Source of the DNA: JBFKQC01 sp041627895
GTDB taxonomy: Bacteria > Pseudomonadota > Alphaproteobacteria > Rhodobacterales > Rhodobacteraceae
Reading direction: 5' to 3'
NCBI GenBank assembly: GCA_041627895.1
Contig: JBFKQC010000013.1
Coordinates: 1 to 62,454, forward strand
DNA: 62,454 nt
Translations under genes and position numbers: made by a program
In this document: in pieces, positions 25,028 to 34,315 of the stretch
Layout of the letters: each line of letters begins with the position of its first letter
How positions within the stretch are numbered: position 1 is the stretch's first letter
Notes under the pieces: generated by a model
The model's input: the letters and a program-made list of their open reading frames with translations, nothing else
Told to the model about the DNA's origin: nothing
The model's database searches: none

Positions 25028-25722
25028 CTCAGCCGTGATACGTATCTTGCCTTGTCCGAATCAAACCATGTGCGGGATATCTCGGCAATCCTGTTATTCT
25101 GGTCCCAGCTCGTCCGGTCGACCTGTCCGCACGCGCCGCGCGCGCCCGCAAGCAGCCCCTTGCCCCAGTCCGGAAACACCCCGGCACCGATCCGGTCCTC
25201 GACCCGCTGGATCCACAGCCCCAGCCGGTCCTTGTAGTAGAGGTACAGCGATTCCGACAAATCCGAGGCCGCCAGTTCGGGTGCATATCGGGCGTCCAGC
25301 CAGATCTCTTCCAGCGCCGCGGGCTGGTCGTTGAGCCGCCGCAGCCGGCGGATGCGATGTGCCCGGCCCGCACGGCCCGTGTCCGGCAACCCCGCGGGCC
25401 TGTCCAGCGTGTCGACCGTGACAAGCTCGGCCGTGGGAAGACCGCCGCCGCCGATCAGTTCGAGCCGAAAGAAGGCATAGACCGCCCCCGCCCCGCCGGC
25501 CGCGCGGACGTAATTGCCCGACCCCTGGCGCCGCTCCAGCAGGCCCTTGGCGGCCAGGTCGGCCAGCGCCTTGCGCAGCGTGCCGACCGACAGCCCAAGT
25601 TGCGCCGCCATCTCGCGTTCCGGCGGCAGCCGCTCGCCATCCCCCAGCCGCCCCGCCCCGATGTCGCGGATCAGCATCTCGCTGATCTGGACATAGAGCG
25701 GCAGAGAGTACGACGAGGCCAT
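25024..25722 (-). CDS. GntR-family regulator (HutC/UTRA type)
   Basis: The product has about 232 residues from the ATG at 25722 (MASSYSLPLYVQISEML); a GTG 24 bases upstream lies inside the operator-like repeat and is less likely. The N-terminal winged helix is LPPEREMAAQLGLSVGTLRKALADLAAKGLLERRQGSGNYV. The C-terminal part resembles a UTRA ligand-binding domain (PAALEEIWLDARYAPEL, then YYKDRLGLWIQRVEDRIG). It is divergent from the LLM gene and sits between the two arms of the island, so it is the likely local repressor. Confidence 0.88.
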   Translation of the reverse strand: MASSYSLPLYVQISEMLIRDIGAGRLGDGERLPPEREMAAQLGLSVGTLRKALADLAAKGLLERRQGSGNYVRAAGGAGAVYAFFRLELIGGGGLPTAELVTVDTLDRPAGLPDTGRAGRAHRIRRLRRLNDQPAALEEIWLDARYAPELAASDLSESLYLYYKDRLGLWIQRVEDRIGAGVFPDWGKGLLAGARGACGQVDRTSWDQNNRIAEISRTWFDSDKARYVSRLR

Positions 25723-25736
25723 CGGGTGCGTCCCAA

Positions 25737-25756
25737 ATTGATGCACTATTGATGCA
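25737..25756. promoter_or_regulatory. Direct repeat of ATTGATGCA in the divergent promoter region
   Basis: ATTGATGCA occurs at 25737-25745 and again at 25748-25756, an 11-bp period close to one helical turn. The second copy overlaps the palindrome ATGCAT at 25752-25757. It is the only clear repeat in the gap between the GntR gene and the LLM gene, so it is the best candidate operator. Confidence 0.5.
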
Positions 25757-25807
25757 TGTCTTCCACGATGCTACGCAAGGACAAATGCGCGGCGGGGGAG
25801 AGAATCG

Positions 25808-26965
25808 ATGAGCGTGGTGCCGGTGACGTCCGCCGACCTGGACGCGTCCGAGGTCAGCTGGTTCGCGGCGCTCTGCTCGGACGATTATGCGCAGCTCGGC
25901 GTGCCGGACGGGTCGCTCCGCTCGAGCTGGGCGCATTGCAGCACCATCGCCAGGACCGCCGAGGCGCAGGGCTTCCGCAACATCCTCTGCCCCTCGTCCT
26001 ACCAGGTCGGGCAGGACACGCTGAGCTTCGTCGCCGGCTGCGCGCCGGTCACCGACCGCATCAACTTCCTCGCCGCGGTGCGCTGCGGCGAGATGCAGCC
26101 GATCATGCTGGCGCGCACCGTCGCCACGCTGGACCACATGCTGCAAGGGCGCCTGACGATCAACATCATCTCGTCGGACTTCCCCGGCGAGGTGGCGGAC
26201 AGCAGGTTCCGCTATCAGCGCTCGCGCGAAGTGGTCGAGATCCTGAAACAGGCCTGGACCCGGGACCGCATCGACCATGACGGCCAGGTCTATCAGTTCA
26301 ATGACCTTTGGACCGATCCGGCCAAGCCCTATCAGCAGAATGGCGGGCCATTGCTGTATTTCGGCGGCTATTCGCCCGACGCGCTGGAATTGTGCGGGCA
26401 GCATTGCGACGTCTACCTGATGTGGCCCGAGCCCAAGGAGCAGATCGCCCAGCGCATGAAGGACGTCCATCAAGTCGCTGAGAAATATGGAAGAACGCTC
26501 GATTACGGTCTGCGCGTCCACATGATCGTGCGCGACACCGAGGCCGAGGCCAAGGAATATGCCGAACACCTGGTGGCGCAGCTCGACGACGAATACGGCC
26601 GGATCATCCGCGACCGGGCGCACGATTCGGTCTCGCTCGGCGTCGCGCACCAGACCCGCGCCCGCGAACTGGCCGACAGGTTCGGCTATGTCGAGCCGCA
26701 TCTCTGGACCGGCGTCGGCCGCGCCCGGTCGGGCTGCGGCGCCGCGATGGTCGGCTCGACCGACCAGGTGCTGTCCGAGATCGAGGCCTACCGGAAGATG
26801 GGCATCCGCGCCTTCATCTTCTCGGGCTACCCGCATCTAGACGAATGCGAAAGCTTCGGAAAGCGCGTGATGCCAGACCTCAAGACCTGCTCGCTGCCGC
26901 ACGAATACGGGCGCGTTCCGGCGTGCATCCCGGCGACGCCGCTGGGCACCGGGAGGCGAGTGTAA
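25808..26965 (+). CDS. LLM-class flavin-dependent monooxygenase (SsuD/luciferase-like)
   Basis: The product is 385 residues. Luciferase-like sequence includes STIARTAEAQGFRNILCPSSYQVGQDTLSF, RINFLAAVRCGEMQPIMLARTVATLDHMLQGRLTINIISSD and LYFGGYSPDALELCGQHCDVYLMW. The SsuD-like C-terminus has GAAMVGSTDQVLSEIEAYRKMGIRAFIFSGYPHL. It needs FMNH2, which the flavin reductase three genes downstream could supply. LLM enzymes cleave C-S bonds of sulfonates but also open N-heterocycles, as in trigonelline breakdown; the demethylase context favours a nitrogenous substrate. It is the first gene of the plus-strand arm. Confidence 0.9.
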   Translation: MSVVPVTSADLDASEVSWFAALCSDDYAQLGVPDGSLRSSWAHCSTIARTAEAQGFRNILCPSSYQVGQDTLSFVAGCAPVTDRINFLAAVRCGEMQPIMLARTVATLDHMLQGRLTINIISSDFPGEVADSRFRYQRSREVVEILKQAWTRDRIDHDGQVYQFNDLWTDPAKPYQQNGGPLLYFGGYSPDALELCGQHCDVYLMWPEPKEQIAQRMKDVHQVAEKYGRTLDYGLRVHMIVRDTEAEAKEYAEHLVAQLDDEYGRIIRDRAHDSVSLGVAHQTRARELADRFGYVEPHLWTGVGRARSGCGAAMVGSTDQVLSEIEAYRKMGIRAFIFSGYPHLDECESFGKRVMPDLKTCSLPHEYGRVPACIPATPLGTGRRV

Positions 26966-27026
26966 TGGGCAGGTTACACTCAAAAGTTGCAATTGAATCA
27001 ACCACATCGCGGCGGAGTTGCATGTG

Positions 27027-27923
27027 ATGGATCGTTTACAGATCGCCGATGGCCTCGATTTCAGCCGCATCGTCTATGGCATGTGGCGGCTCGGCGACGA
27101 CCCCGACACCTCGCCCGGACACATCCGGGCCAAGATCGAGGCCTGCCTCGACCAGGGCATCACCACGATCGACCAGGCCGACATCTATGGCGGCTACATG
27201 GCCGAAGAGCTGCTCGGCAATTGCCTGAAGGCGGCGCCCGGCCTGCGCGACAGGCTGGAAATCGTCACGAAATGCGACATCGTCGCGCCCGCCGGGCGCC
27301 ATGCCGCCGCGCGGGTGAAATACTACGACACCACCGCGCCGCATATCCTGGCGTCGGTCGACAAGTCCCTGGAACTGATGGGAACGGACCGGATCGACCT
27401 GTTGCTGATCCACCGCCCCGACCCGATGATGGACGCCGCCGAAACCGGCGCGGCGCTGGACGGGCTGGTCACCGCGGGCAAGGTGCGCGCGGTCGGTGTG
27501 TCGAATTTCCGCCTGCACGACTGGACGCTGCTGCAATCGGCGATGGAGACGCCGCTTGCTACCAACCAGATCGAGCTGAGCCTGCTGGCGCATGACGGCT
27601 TCACCAACGGCAACGTCGCCTATCTGCAAGAGCGCCGGCGACCGATCATGGCCTGGTCGCCGCTCGGCGGCGGGGCGCTGGTCGCCGGCGCAGCCGGGAC
27701 CCGGCTGATCCGCTGCCTCGAGGACATCGCGGCGCGGAACGGCGTCGACCGCGCGGCGGTCGCGGTCGCCTGGCTGCTGGCCCATCCGGCCCGCATCCTG
27801 CCGGTGATGGGCACTAACCGGATCGACCGGATCGCCGCATTCTCGGACGCATTCAAGGTCGACATGGACCGTCAGACATGGTTCGAACTCTATACCGCCG
27901 CGCTGGGGCACGAGGTGCCGTGA
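27027..27923 (+). CDS. Aldo/keto reductase
   Basis: The product is 298 residues from the ATG at 27027, preceded by GCGGAG. The TIM-barrel AKR pattern is present: GITTIDQADIYGGY with the catalytic Asp/Tyr, IVTKCDI with the lysine and IDLLLIHRPDP with the histidine. The NADP-binding end is VAVAWLLAHPARILPVMGTNRIDRI. The sequence is closest in style to the YdhF group. It probably reduces an aldehyde generated by the pathway. It overlaps the flavin reductase start by 1 base (TGATG). Confidence 0.9.
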   Translation: MDRLQIADGLDFSRIVYGMWRLGDDPDTSPGHIRAKIEACLDQGITTIDQADIYGGYMAEELLGNCLKAAPGLRDRLEIVTKCDIVAPAGRHAAARVKYYDTTAPHILASVDKSLELMGTDRIDLLLIHRPDPMMDAAETGAALDGLVTAGKVRAVGVSNFRLHDWTLLQSAMETPLATNQIELSLLAHDGFTNGNVAYLQERRRPIMAWSPLGGGALVAGAAGTRLIRCLEDIAARNGVDRAAVAVAWLLAHPARILPVMGTNRIDRIAAFSDAFKVDMDRQTWFELYTAALGHEVP

Positions 27924-28444
27924 TGCCCGACGGCGGGATGAGGACGCGCATGCAAAGCATCGAGCCCGGCCCCGAGACCACGCGCGCCTTCCGCGACGCG
28001 CTGGGGCGGTTCGCGACGGGCGTCTGCGTGATGACCGCGCAAAGCGAGATCGGTCCGCTCGGGATCACCGCGAACAGCTTTGCCAGCGTCTCGCTGGACC
28101 CGCCGCTGATCCTGTGGTCGCCCGCGCGCGCGTCGCGCCGGTTCGGCGCCTTCGCCGAGGCGGACCATTTCGCGATCCACGTGATCGGCGCCGAACAGCG
28201 CGACATCTGCGACCGGTTTTCGCGCCACGGCACCGCGTTCGCGGGCACCGACTGGGAACTCAGCCCCGAAGGCGTGCCGCTGCTGAACGGCTGCCTGGCG
28301 CGGTTCGAGTGCCGCACGATTGCCCGGCACCAGGGCGGCGACCACCTGATCGTCGTGGCCGAGGTGATCCGGGCCGGATGGCGCGAAGGCGCGCCGCTGG
28401 TGTTTTCGCAAGGCGCTTACGGGTTCTTCAACGACGCCCCGTAA
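27923..28444 (+). CDS. Flavin reductase (HpaC/DIM6-NTAB family)
   Basis: The product is 173 residues. The family core is RDALGRFATGVCVMTAQSEIGPLGITANSFASVSLDPPLILWSPAR. The FMN/NADH-binding end is HLIVVAEVIRAGWREGAPLVFSQGAYGFF. It would provide reduced FMN for the LLM monooxygenase in the same operon. The start at 27923 shares bases with the AKR stop. Confidence 0.9.
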   Translation: MPDGGMRTRMQSIEPGPETTRAFRDALGRFATGVCVMTAQSEIGPLGITANSFASVSLDPPLILWSPARASRRFGAFAEADHFAIHVIGAEQRDICDRFSRHGTAFAGTDWELSPEGVPLLNGCLARFECRTIARHQGGDHLIVVAEVIRAGWREGAPLVFSQGAYGFFNDAP

Positions 28445-28493
28445 GCCACTGAAAAGAAACGCCCTGAAACGGGGCGCACAGGGAGGAAGCGCG

Positions 28494-29081
28494 ATGGCGC
28501 TGTTGTTGGGGCTGCTGTGGCCCTTGCAGCTGTTCAACGACGTGGTGCTGCGGATCGGCCGCGCTATCGCGATCGTGGCGATCGCGCTGATGGTCGTGGC
28601 GATCCTGATCCAGGTGTTCTTTCGCTACGTGCTGAACAACCCGCTGCCCTGGCCCGACGAGGCGGCGCGCTTCGCGATGCTCTGGATGACCGGGCTGATC
28701 GCGCCGATGGCCTATCGCCGCGGCGGCTTCGTCGCCATCGACATGGCGGTGCGCGCGCTGCCGGAACGCCTGGCCGCGATCCTGTCGCTTTTCCTCCTGA
28801 TCGTCGCCGGCGTCGTGCTGGGCTGGGCGGTGGACCTGGGCTGGAACGATGTCACCGGCTTCATGAGCCGGGCCAAGACCGCCTCGCTCTACTACCTCAA
28901 CGCCGACCTCGAATGGGTGAAGATGCCGCGGCGCTGGATGATGTCGTCGCTGTTCGTCGGCGTCGTGCTGCTGTTCATCGTCAATCTCGAGCTGTTCCTG
29001 CGCGCGCTGATCACGATGCTCGGCGGCGGCGACCGGCTGGCGCCGCTGGCGCCGCCCGAAGACGAACTGATGGCGGAGTGA
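28494..29081 (+). CDS. TRAP transporter small membrane subunit (DctQ)
   Basis: The product is 195 residues with four membrane segments. The DctQ signature is VFFRYVLNNPLPWPDEAARFAMLWMTGLIAPMAYRRGGFVAID. The SD is GGGAGGAAGCG just before the ATG. It forms the permease with the large subunit that begins 4 bases after its stop. Confidence 0.92.
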   Translation: MALLLGLLWPLQLFNDVVLRIGRAIAIVAIALMVVAILIQVFFRYVLNNPLPWPDEAARFAMLWMTGLIAPMAYRRGGFVAIDMAVRALPERLAAILSLFLLIVAGVVLGWAVDLGWNDVTGFMSRAKTASLYYLNADLEWVKMPRRWMMSSLFVGVVLLFIVNLELFLRALITMLGGGDRLAPLAPPEDELMAE

Positions 29082-29085
29082 GCGC

Positions 29086-30561
29086 ATGCTGATCTGGTTC
29101 CTCCCCGTCTTCCTGTTCTTCCTCCTGATCGGGCTGCCGGTGTTCTTCGGCCTGCTGGCCGCGCCGGGCATCCTGTTGTGGATGGCCGGGCAGGAAAAGG
29201 ACATCACGCTGCTGTACCGCAACGTCTACAACGGCATGGACAGCTTTCCGCTGATGGCGATCCCGTTCTTCATGCTGGCGGGCGAGCTGATGAACAAGGG
29301 CGGCATCACCGTGCGCCTGGTCGAGTTCAGCCAGGCGCTGATGGGGCACCTGCGGGGCGGGCTGGCGCAGGTCAATATCCTGAGTTCGATCCTGTTCGCC
29401 GGACTCAGCGGTTCGGCCGTCGCCGATACCTCGGCGCTCGGCTCGATGCTGATCCCGGCGATGGAGAAAGAGGGTTACACCCGCCGCTTCGCCGCCGCGA
29501 TCACCGCCGCGTCGTCGGTCATCGGCCCGATCATCCCGCCCTCGGGGATCATGATCATCTATGCCTACGTGATGGGCGAATCGGTCGCCGCGCTTTTCCT
29601 CGCCGGCATCGTGCCCGGCATCCTGGTGGGCGTGGGCCTGATGTTCATGGTCCGCGCCGTCGCCGACCGCTACGAGCTGCCGCCGGCGCGGCGCGTGGTG
29701 ATCGCCGGGACCGAGCTGAGGCCGGTGGAATACTGGTTCTCCTTCATCCTGGTGCGCTTCAACATCGGCTGGCTGCTGGCGCAGTTCGCCCCCCTCGGGC
29801 CGGAGCCTTCGGACACCGCCGAATGGCTTGCCCTCGGCGGCGGCTTCGTCGTCGCGCACGGGCTGATGCTGGGGCTGCGGCGCGCCGTCAGCCGCGATTT
29901 CCGCATGGTCTGCAAGCGCGCGGTGGTGCCGCTGCAAACCCCGATCCTGATCCTCGGCGGCATTCTCGCCGGCGTCTTCACGCCGACCGAGGCCGCCGCC
30001 GTCGCCGTGGCCTATGCGCTGATCGTGGGCTTCGGCATCCTGCACACGATGAAGCTGTCGGACCTGCCGCAGGTGCTGTCCCGCGCCGCGATGACCAGCG
30101 CGGTGGTGCTGCTGCTCGTCGGTGCCGCGATGGCCTTCAAGACCGTCGTGTCGCTTTCCTACGCGCCGCAGATCCTCGCCGAGTTCATCCTGGCGCTGTC
30201 GGAAAACCCGCTGGTCCTTCTGTTCCTGATCAACGTGCTGCTCTTCATCGTCGGCATGTTCCTCGACGCCGGCCCGGCGATCATCATCCTGGGGCCGATC
30301 CTGGCGCCGATCTTCACCGATCTCGGCGTGCACCCGGTGCATTTCGCGATCATCATGTCCGTCAATCTCACGGTCGGGCTCGCCACCCCGCCCATGGGGC
30401 TGGTGCTGTTCGTCGCCTCCGCCGTCAGCGGCGAGCGCGTCGAGACCATCGCCAGGGCAATCCTGCCCTTCCTGGCCATCGAGGTCGTGGTGATCTTCCT
30501 GATCACCTTCGTCCCGGCCATCTCCATGACGATCCCGCGCTTGACCGGTTTCGTCCAATAG
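29086..30561 (+). CDS. TRAP transporter large membrane subunit (DctM)
   Basis: The product is 491 residues with about 12-13 membrane segments. Family motifs are IPFFMLAGELMNKGGI, FAGLSGSAVADTSALGSMLIPAMEKEGY, AAITAASSVIGPIIPPSGIMIIYAYV and TVGLATPPMGLVLFVASAVS. It is longer than the usual 425-430 residues because of an insert around residues 195-290 that includes a periplasmic or loop segment (EYWFSFILVRFNIGWLLAQFAPLGPEPSD). It uses a sodium gradient to import the solute delivered by DctP. Confidence 0.92.
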   Translation: MLIWFLPVFLFFLLIGLPVFFGLLAAPGILLWMAGQEKDITLLYRNVYNGMDSFPLMAIPFFMLAGELMNKGGITVRLVEFSQALMGHLRGGLAQVNILSSILFAGLSGSAVADTSALGSMLIPAMEKEGYTRRFAAAITAASSVIGPIIPPSGIMIIYAYVMGESVAALFLAGIVPGILVGVGLMFMVRAVADRYELPPARRVVIAGTELRPVEYWFSFILVRFNIGWLLAQFAPLGPEPSDTAEWLALGGGFVVAHGLMLGLRRAVSRDFRMVCKRAVVPLQTPILILGGILAGVFTPTEAAAVAVAYALIVGFGILHTMKLSDLPQVLSRAAMTSAVVLLLVGAAMAFKTVVSLSYAPQILAEFILALSENPLVLLFLINVLLFIVGMFLDAGPAIIILGPILAPIFTDLGVHPVHFAIIMSVNLTVGLATPPMGLVLFVASAVSGERVETIARAILPFLAIEVVVIFLITFVPAISMTIPRLTGFVQ

Positions 30562-30593
30562 CTTCACATCATCGAACCAACGGGAGGAAAATC

Positions 30594-31667
30594 ATGCTGA
30601 AGCAAATCACCATCGCGGCGCTCGCCGCCGCAATGCTGGCCGGCGGCACGCTTGCCGCGCTGGCGGCCAGTCACGAGCCGATCAAGCTGCGCGCCACCGC
30701 GAACTCGAACGAGAACGACGAAGACTATGACGGCCTCGTCGTGTTCAAGAACTACGTCGAACAGGCGTCGAACGGCGCCGTCGAAGTCGAGCTGTTCATC
30801 GGCACCCAGCTTTGCTCGAACGGCTCGGAGTGCCTGCAGGGCATCGCCGACGGCACCATCGACATCTACATCTCGACCTCAGGCGGTGCCGCCAACATCT
30901 TTCCCTTCGTGCAGGTTCTCGACCTGCCCTACCTGATGGCCGACGACCGGGTCGCCGAGGCCGCGCTGGCCAACGGCTCGGGCTTTGTCACCACCATGCA
31001 GGAGATGGCGCTGGAAGCCTCCGGCGGCGCGGTGCGGCTGATGACCATCGGCAACACCGGCGGCTGGCGCAACTTCGCCAACACGAAACGGCGCATCACC
31101 CAGCCATCCGACATGGAAGGTCTGAAGATCCGCACCGTGGTCGCCGACCTGCCGCAGGAACTCGTCAAGGCGCTGGGCGCCTCGCCGACGCCGATCCCGT
31201 GGCCGGAGCTTTTCACCAGCTTCCAGACCGGCGTGGTCGAAGGCTCGAAGAACGGCATCACCGACATCATGGCGATGAAATTCCCCGAAGCCGGGCTGAA
31301 GTTCGTCACGCTGGACGGCCACGCCTACATGGGCGCGCTCTGGTGGATGAACAACGAAAAGTTCATGTCGCTGGACCCGACGCTGCGCCGCGTCGTCACC
31401 GACGGTTTCTATCACCTGCAACAGGCGACGTTCGCCTCGCCCAAGCGCAAGTCGATCCAGGCCTACCAGGAATTCGCGGCCGGCGGCGGCGACCTTTACG
31501 TGCCGACGCCCGAGGAAAAGGCGATGTTCAAGGACGCCGCGGCGCCGGTCTATGACTGGTTCAAGACCAACGTGGACGGCGGCGAGCGCATCTTCGACGC
31601 GCTGGTCGGCGCCGTGGCCGAGGTCGAGGCGGGCATCGACAAGACGCGGATGATGGAGACCCAGTAA
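30594..31667 (+). CDS. TRAP transporter substrate-binding protein (DctP)
   Basis: The product is 357 residues with a signal peptide ending LAALAAS. DctP-fold sequence follows: GLKIRTVVADLPQELVKALGASPTPIPWPELFTSFQTGVVEGSKNGITDIMAMKFPEAGLKFVTLDGHAYMGALWWMNNEKF. The conserved arginine of the carboxylate-binding pocket is in MEGLKIRTV, so the ligand is probably a carboxylate such as a betaine-type acid. An SD CGGGAGG precedes the ATG. It closes the plus-strand arm of the island. Confidence 0.92.
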   Translation: MLKQITIAALAAAMLAGGTLAALAASHEPIKLRATANSNENDEDYDGLVVFKNYVEQASNGAVEVELFIGTQLCSNGSECLQGIADGTIDIYISTSGGAANIFPFVQVLDLPYLMADDRVAEAALANGSGFVTTMQEMALEASGGAVRLMTIGNTGGWRNFANTKRRITQPSDMEGLKIRTVVADLPQELVKALGASPTPIPWPELFTSFQTGVVEGSKNGITDIMAMKFPEAGLKFVTLDGHAYMGALWWMNNEKFMSLDPTLRRVVTDGFYHLQQATFASPKRKSIQAYQEFAAGGGDLYVPTPEEKAMFKDAAAPVYDWFKTNVDGGERIFDALVGAVAEVEAGIDKTRMMETQ

Positions 31668-31686
31668 TCCGCGGGATCAAGCCATC

Positions 31687-31714
31687 GGCGGCCGCCCCTT
31701 TCCGGGCGGCCGCC
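31687..31714 (+). terminator. Hairpin terminator between convergent dctP and the Sel1 gene
   Basis: An 11-bp stem pairs GGCGGCCGCCC (31687-31697) with GGGCGGCCGCC (31704-31714) around CTTTCC. It lies between two convergent genes and could serve both, although no T tract follows on either strand. Confidence 0.6.
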
Positions 31715-31761
31715 TGCACGTCCACGCCATGTCCGCGCTGCGGCGCGCAAGGCCTTCGCGT

Positions 31762-32262
31762 TCAGCGAAACGGATAGAGCCAGACCCGATAGTCGTCTAT
31801 GAGTTCCTGGGCATGTTCGATCTGATCCGGCGTCATCTTCTTGCGCACCTCCTCCTGGCTGATCGCCGCGTCGGGATCGCCGCCGATCGCGCTGAGGACG
31901 TACCACATGTAAGCGCGCACCAGGTCCGGCGCGGCCACCCCGGTGCCGACCTCGTAATACCAGCCGACGCCGGACTGCGCGCCCGGGTGCCCCTTCATCG
32001 CCGCGCGCAGGTACCACTCGAAGGCGCGGACCTCGTCCTTCTCGACGCCGAGCCCGAGCGCGTACATCACGCCGATCAGTTCCTCGGCCTCGGCGTTGCC
32101 CGACCGCGCCGCCGGCCAGAGTTCGGCGCGCGCCTCTTCGAAACGGCCCGCCTCCATCAGGTCGCGCGCGCCTTCCAGTTCGGCCATCGCCGGGCCTGCG
32201 AGCGCGAAAAGCACCGCCGCGATACCGACGCGATACCGACGCAATACCGACGTGCCGTTCAT
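31762..32262 (-). CDS. Periplasmic Sel1-repeat protein
   Basis: The product is 166 residues from the ATG at 32262, with AAGGAGAAGG upstream. A signal peptide (VLRRYRVGIAAVLFALAGPAMA) is followed by Sel1/TPR-like helices: ARDLMEAGRFEEARAELWPAARSGNAEAEELIGVMYALGLGVEKDEVRAFEWYLRAAMKGHPGAQSGVGWYYEVGTGV. Sel1 proteins act as protein-protein scaffolds. Its 5' end abuts the peroxidase gene head-to-head with no gap. A slippage-prone 11-bp repeat lies within the signal-peptide codons. Confidence 0.85.
   Translation of the reverse strand: MNGTSVLRRYRVGIAAVLFALAGPAMAELEGARDLMEAGRFEEARAELWPAARSGNAEAEELIGVMYALGLGVEKDEVRAFEWYLRAAMKGHPGAQSGVGWYYEVGTGVAAPDLVRAYMWYVLSAIGGDPDAAISQEEVRKKMTPDQIEHAQELIDDYRVWLYPFR
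32221..32253. repeat. Three tandem 11-bp repeats of GATACCGACGC
   Basis: GATACCGACGC occurs at 32221 and 32232, with a variant AATACCGACGT at 32243. The period is not a multiple of three, so copy-number change would shift the reading frame of the Sel1 signal peptide. Confidence 0.85.
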
Positions 32263-33567
32263 GGCCTTCTCCTTGCCGTCCTCGCGGCGGTTCCCGCCGC
32301 CGCGCTCGACCTGCCCGAACCGCTGTCCGAGGCCGATTTCATTCGCTTCGACCCGGCGCAGGCGGCGCTGGGGCAGCTTCTGTTCTACGACAGGATCCTC
32401 AGCGGAAACCAGAATATCTCTTGCGGGACCTGCCATCACCACGACTTCGGCTCGTCCGATGGCCTCAGCCTCGGCATCGGCGAGGGCGGCACCGGCCTCG
32501 GGCCGCGCCGCACCGCCGGGACCGGCGCAACAAAGGTCCGCAAGCGGGTGCCCCGCAACGCCCCGGCGCTATGGAACCTCGGCCATGTCGGGATCCGCTC
32601 GATGTTCCATGACGGGCGGCTGAGTATCTCGGATATCTACGGAAACGGCTTCAACTCGCCCGCCGAGGAACGCCTGCCGCAAGGGCTGACCTCGCTGCTG
32701 GCCGCGCAGGCGCTGCTGCCGCTGACCTCGGACACCGAAATGGCCGGCCACCCCGGCGAGAACGAAATCGCCGGCGCCGTGAAGGACCGCATCGACCTCG
32801 GCTGGCCGATCATCGCAAAACGGGTGCGCGGCATCCCGGAATACGGCGACCTGTTCGTCGCGGCCTTCGAGCATGTCGAGCGGCCCGAGGACGTCACCAT
32901 CGTCGAGATCGGCAACGCGATCGCCGCCTTCATCGGCACCGAATTCCGCAACCACGACAGCCCGTTCGACCGCTACCTCGCGGGCGACGACGCCGCGCTG
33001 AGCGACCGGCAATTGCGCGGAATGACACTGTTTTATCGCGATGCCGGCTGCGCCAATTGCCATTCCGGGCCGCTGCTGAGCGACCAGTCGTTCCACGCGC
33101 TCGGCCTGCCGCAGTTCGGCCCCGGTCGCACAAGGCCCTTCGATCCGATGCCGCGCGATGTCGGCCGGATGGGCGAAAGCGACGACCTGGACGACGCCTA
33201 CCGCTTCCGCACGCCGTTTCTGCGCAACGTGGCCCTGACCGCGCCCTACGGCCACAACGGCGCGATGCCGACGCTTCACGCCATGGTGCGCCACCACCGC
33301 GACCCGGCGGCCAGCCGCACCGCGTGGCGGCCCGAGATGGCGCACCTCGTCGACGCGCCCTGGCTGGCGGCCACCGACTTCGTGATCCGGTCTGACACGC
33401 TGGAAATGGCACGCCAGGCGCGCCGCCTCGACATCTCGCTGCCGCCGATCAGCGACGCCGAGATTGACGATATCGTCGCCTTCCTGAACGCGCTGACCGG
33501 CGAGACCGCGCGCGACCGTCCGCTCGGCCGGCCCGACCGGGTGCCGAGCGGGCTGCCGGTCGACTGA
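32260..33567 (+). CDS. MauG/CcpA-type dihaem cytochrome c peroxidase, start unresolved
   Basis: The open frame from about 32260 encodes some 435 residues. A signal-like segment (HGLLLAVLAAVPAAALDLPEP) precedes two haem motifs, CGTCH and CANCH. The peroxidase/MauG pattern includes FDPAQAALGQLLFYDRILSGNQNISCGTCHHHD, PRNAPALWNLG, SMFHDGRL and FLRNVALTAPYGHNG. No ATG, GTG or TTG lies in this frame between 32161 and 32550. An ATG at 32261 sits one base out of frame, so a 1-base indel after that start would restore the gene. It may be a sequencing error or a real frameshift. The 5' end overlaps the divergent Sel1 gene. Confidence 0.75.
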   Translation, partial: HGLLLAVLAAVPAAALDLPEPLSEADFIRFDPAQAALGQLLFYDRILSGNQNISCGTCHHHDFGSSDGLSLGIGEGGTGLGPRRTAGTGATKVRKRVPRNAPALWNLGHVGIRSMFHDGRLSISDIYGNGFNSPAEERLPQGLTSLLAAQALLPLTSDTEMAGHPGENEIAGAVKDRIDLGWPIIAKRVRGIPEYGDLFVAAFEHVERPEDVTIVEIGNAIAAFIGTEFRNHDSPFDRYLAGDDAALSDRQLRGMTLFYRDAGCANCHSGPLLSDQSFHALGLPQFGPGRTRPFDPMPRDVGRMGESDDLDDAYRFRTPFLRNVALTAPYGHNGAMPTLHAMVRHHRDPAASRTAWRPEMAHLVDAPWLAATDFVIRSDTLEMARQARRLDISLPPISDAEIDDIVAFLNALTGETARDRPLGRPDRVPSGLPVD

Positions 33568-33646
33568 CGCCCGGGATCGCGGCCTGCGACAGCGCGCCCC
33601 ACGTCGCGGGGTGTGCTTGGCCCCGCGATCGTCTAAGTCTCGGCGC

Positions 33647-34314
<668 letters not shown>

Positions 34315-34315
<1 letters not shown>

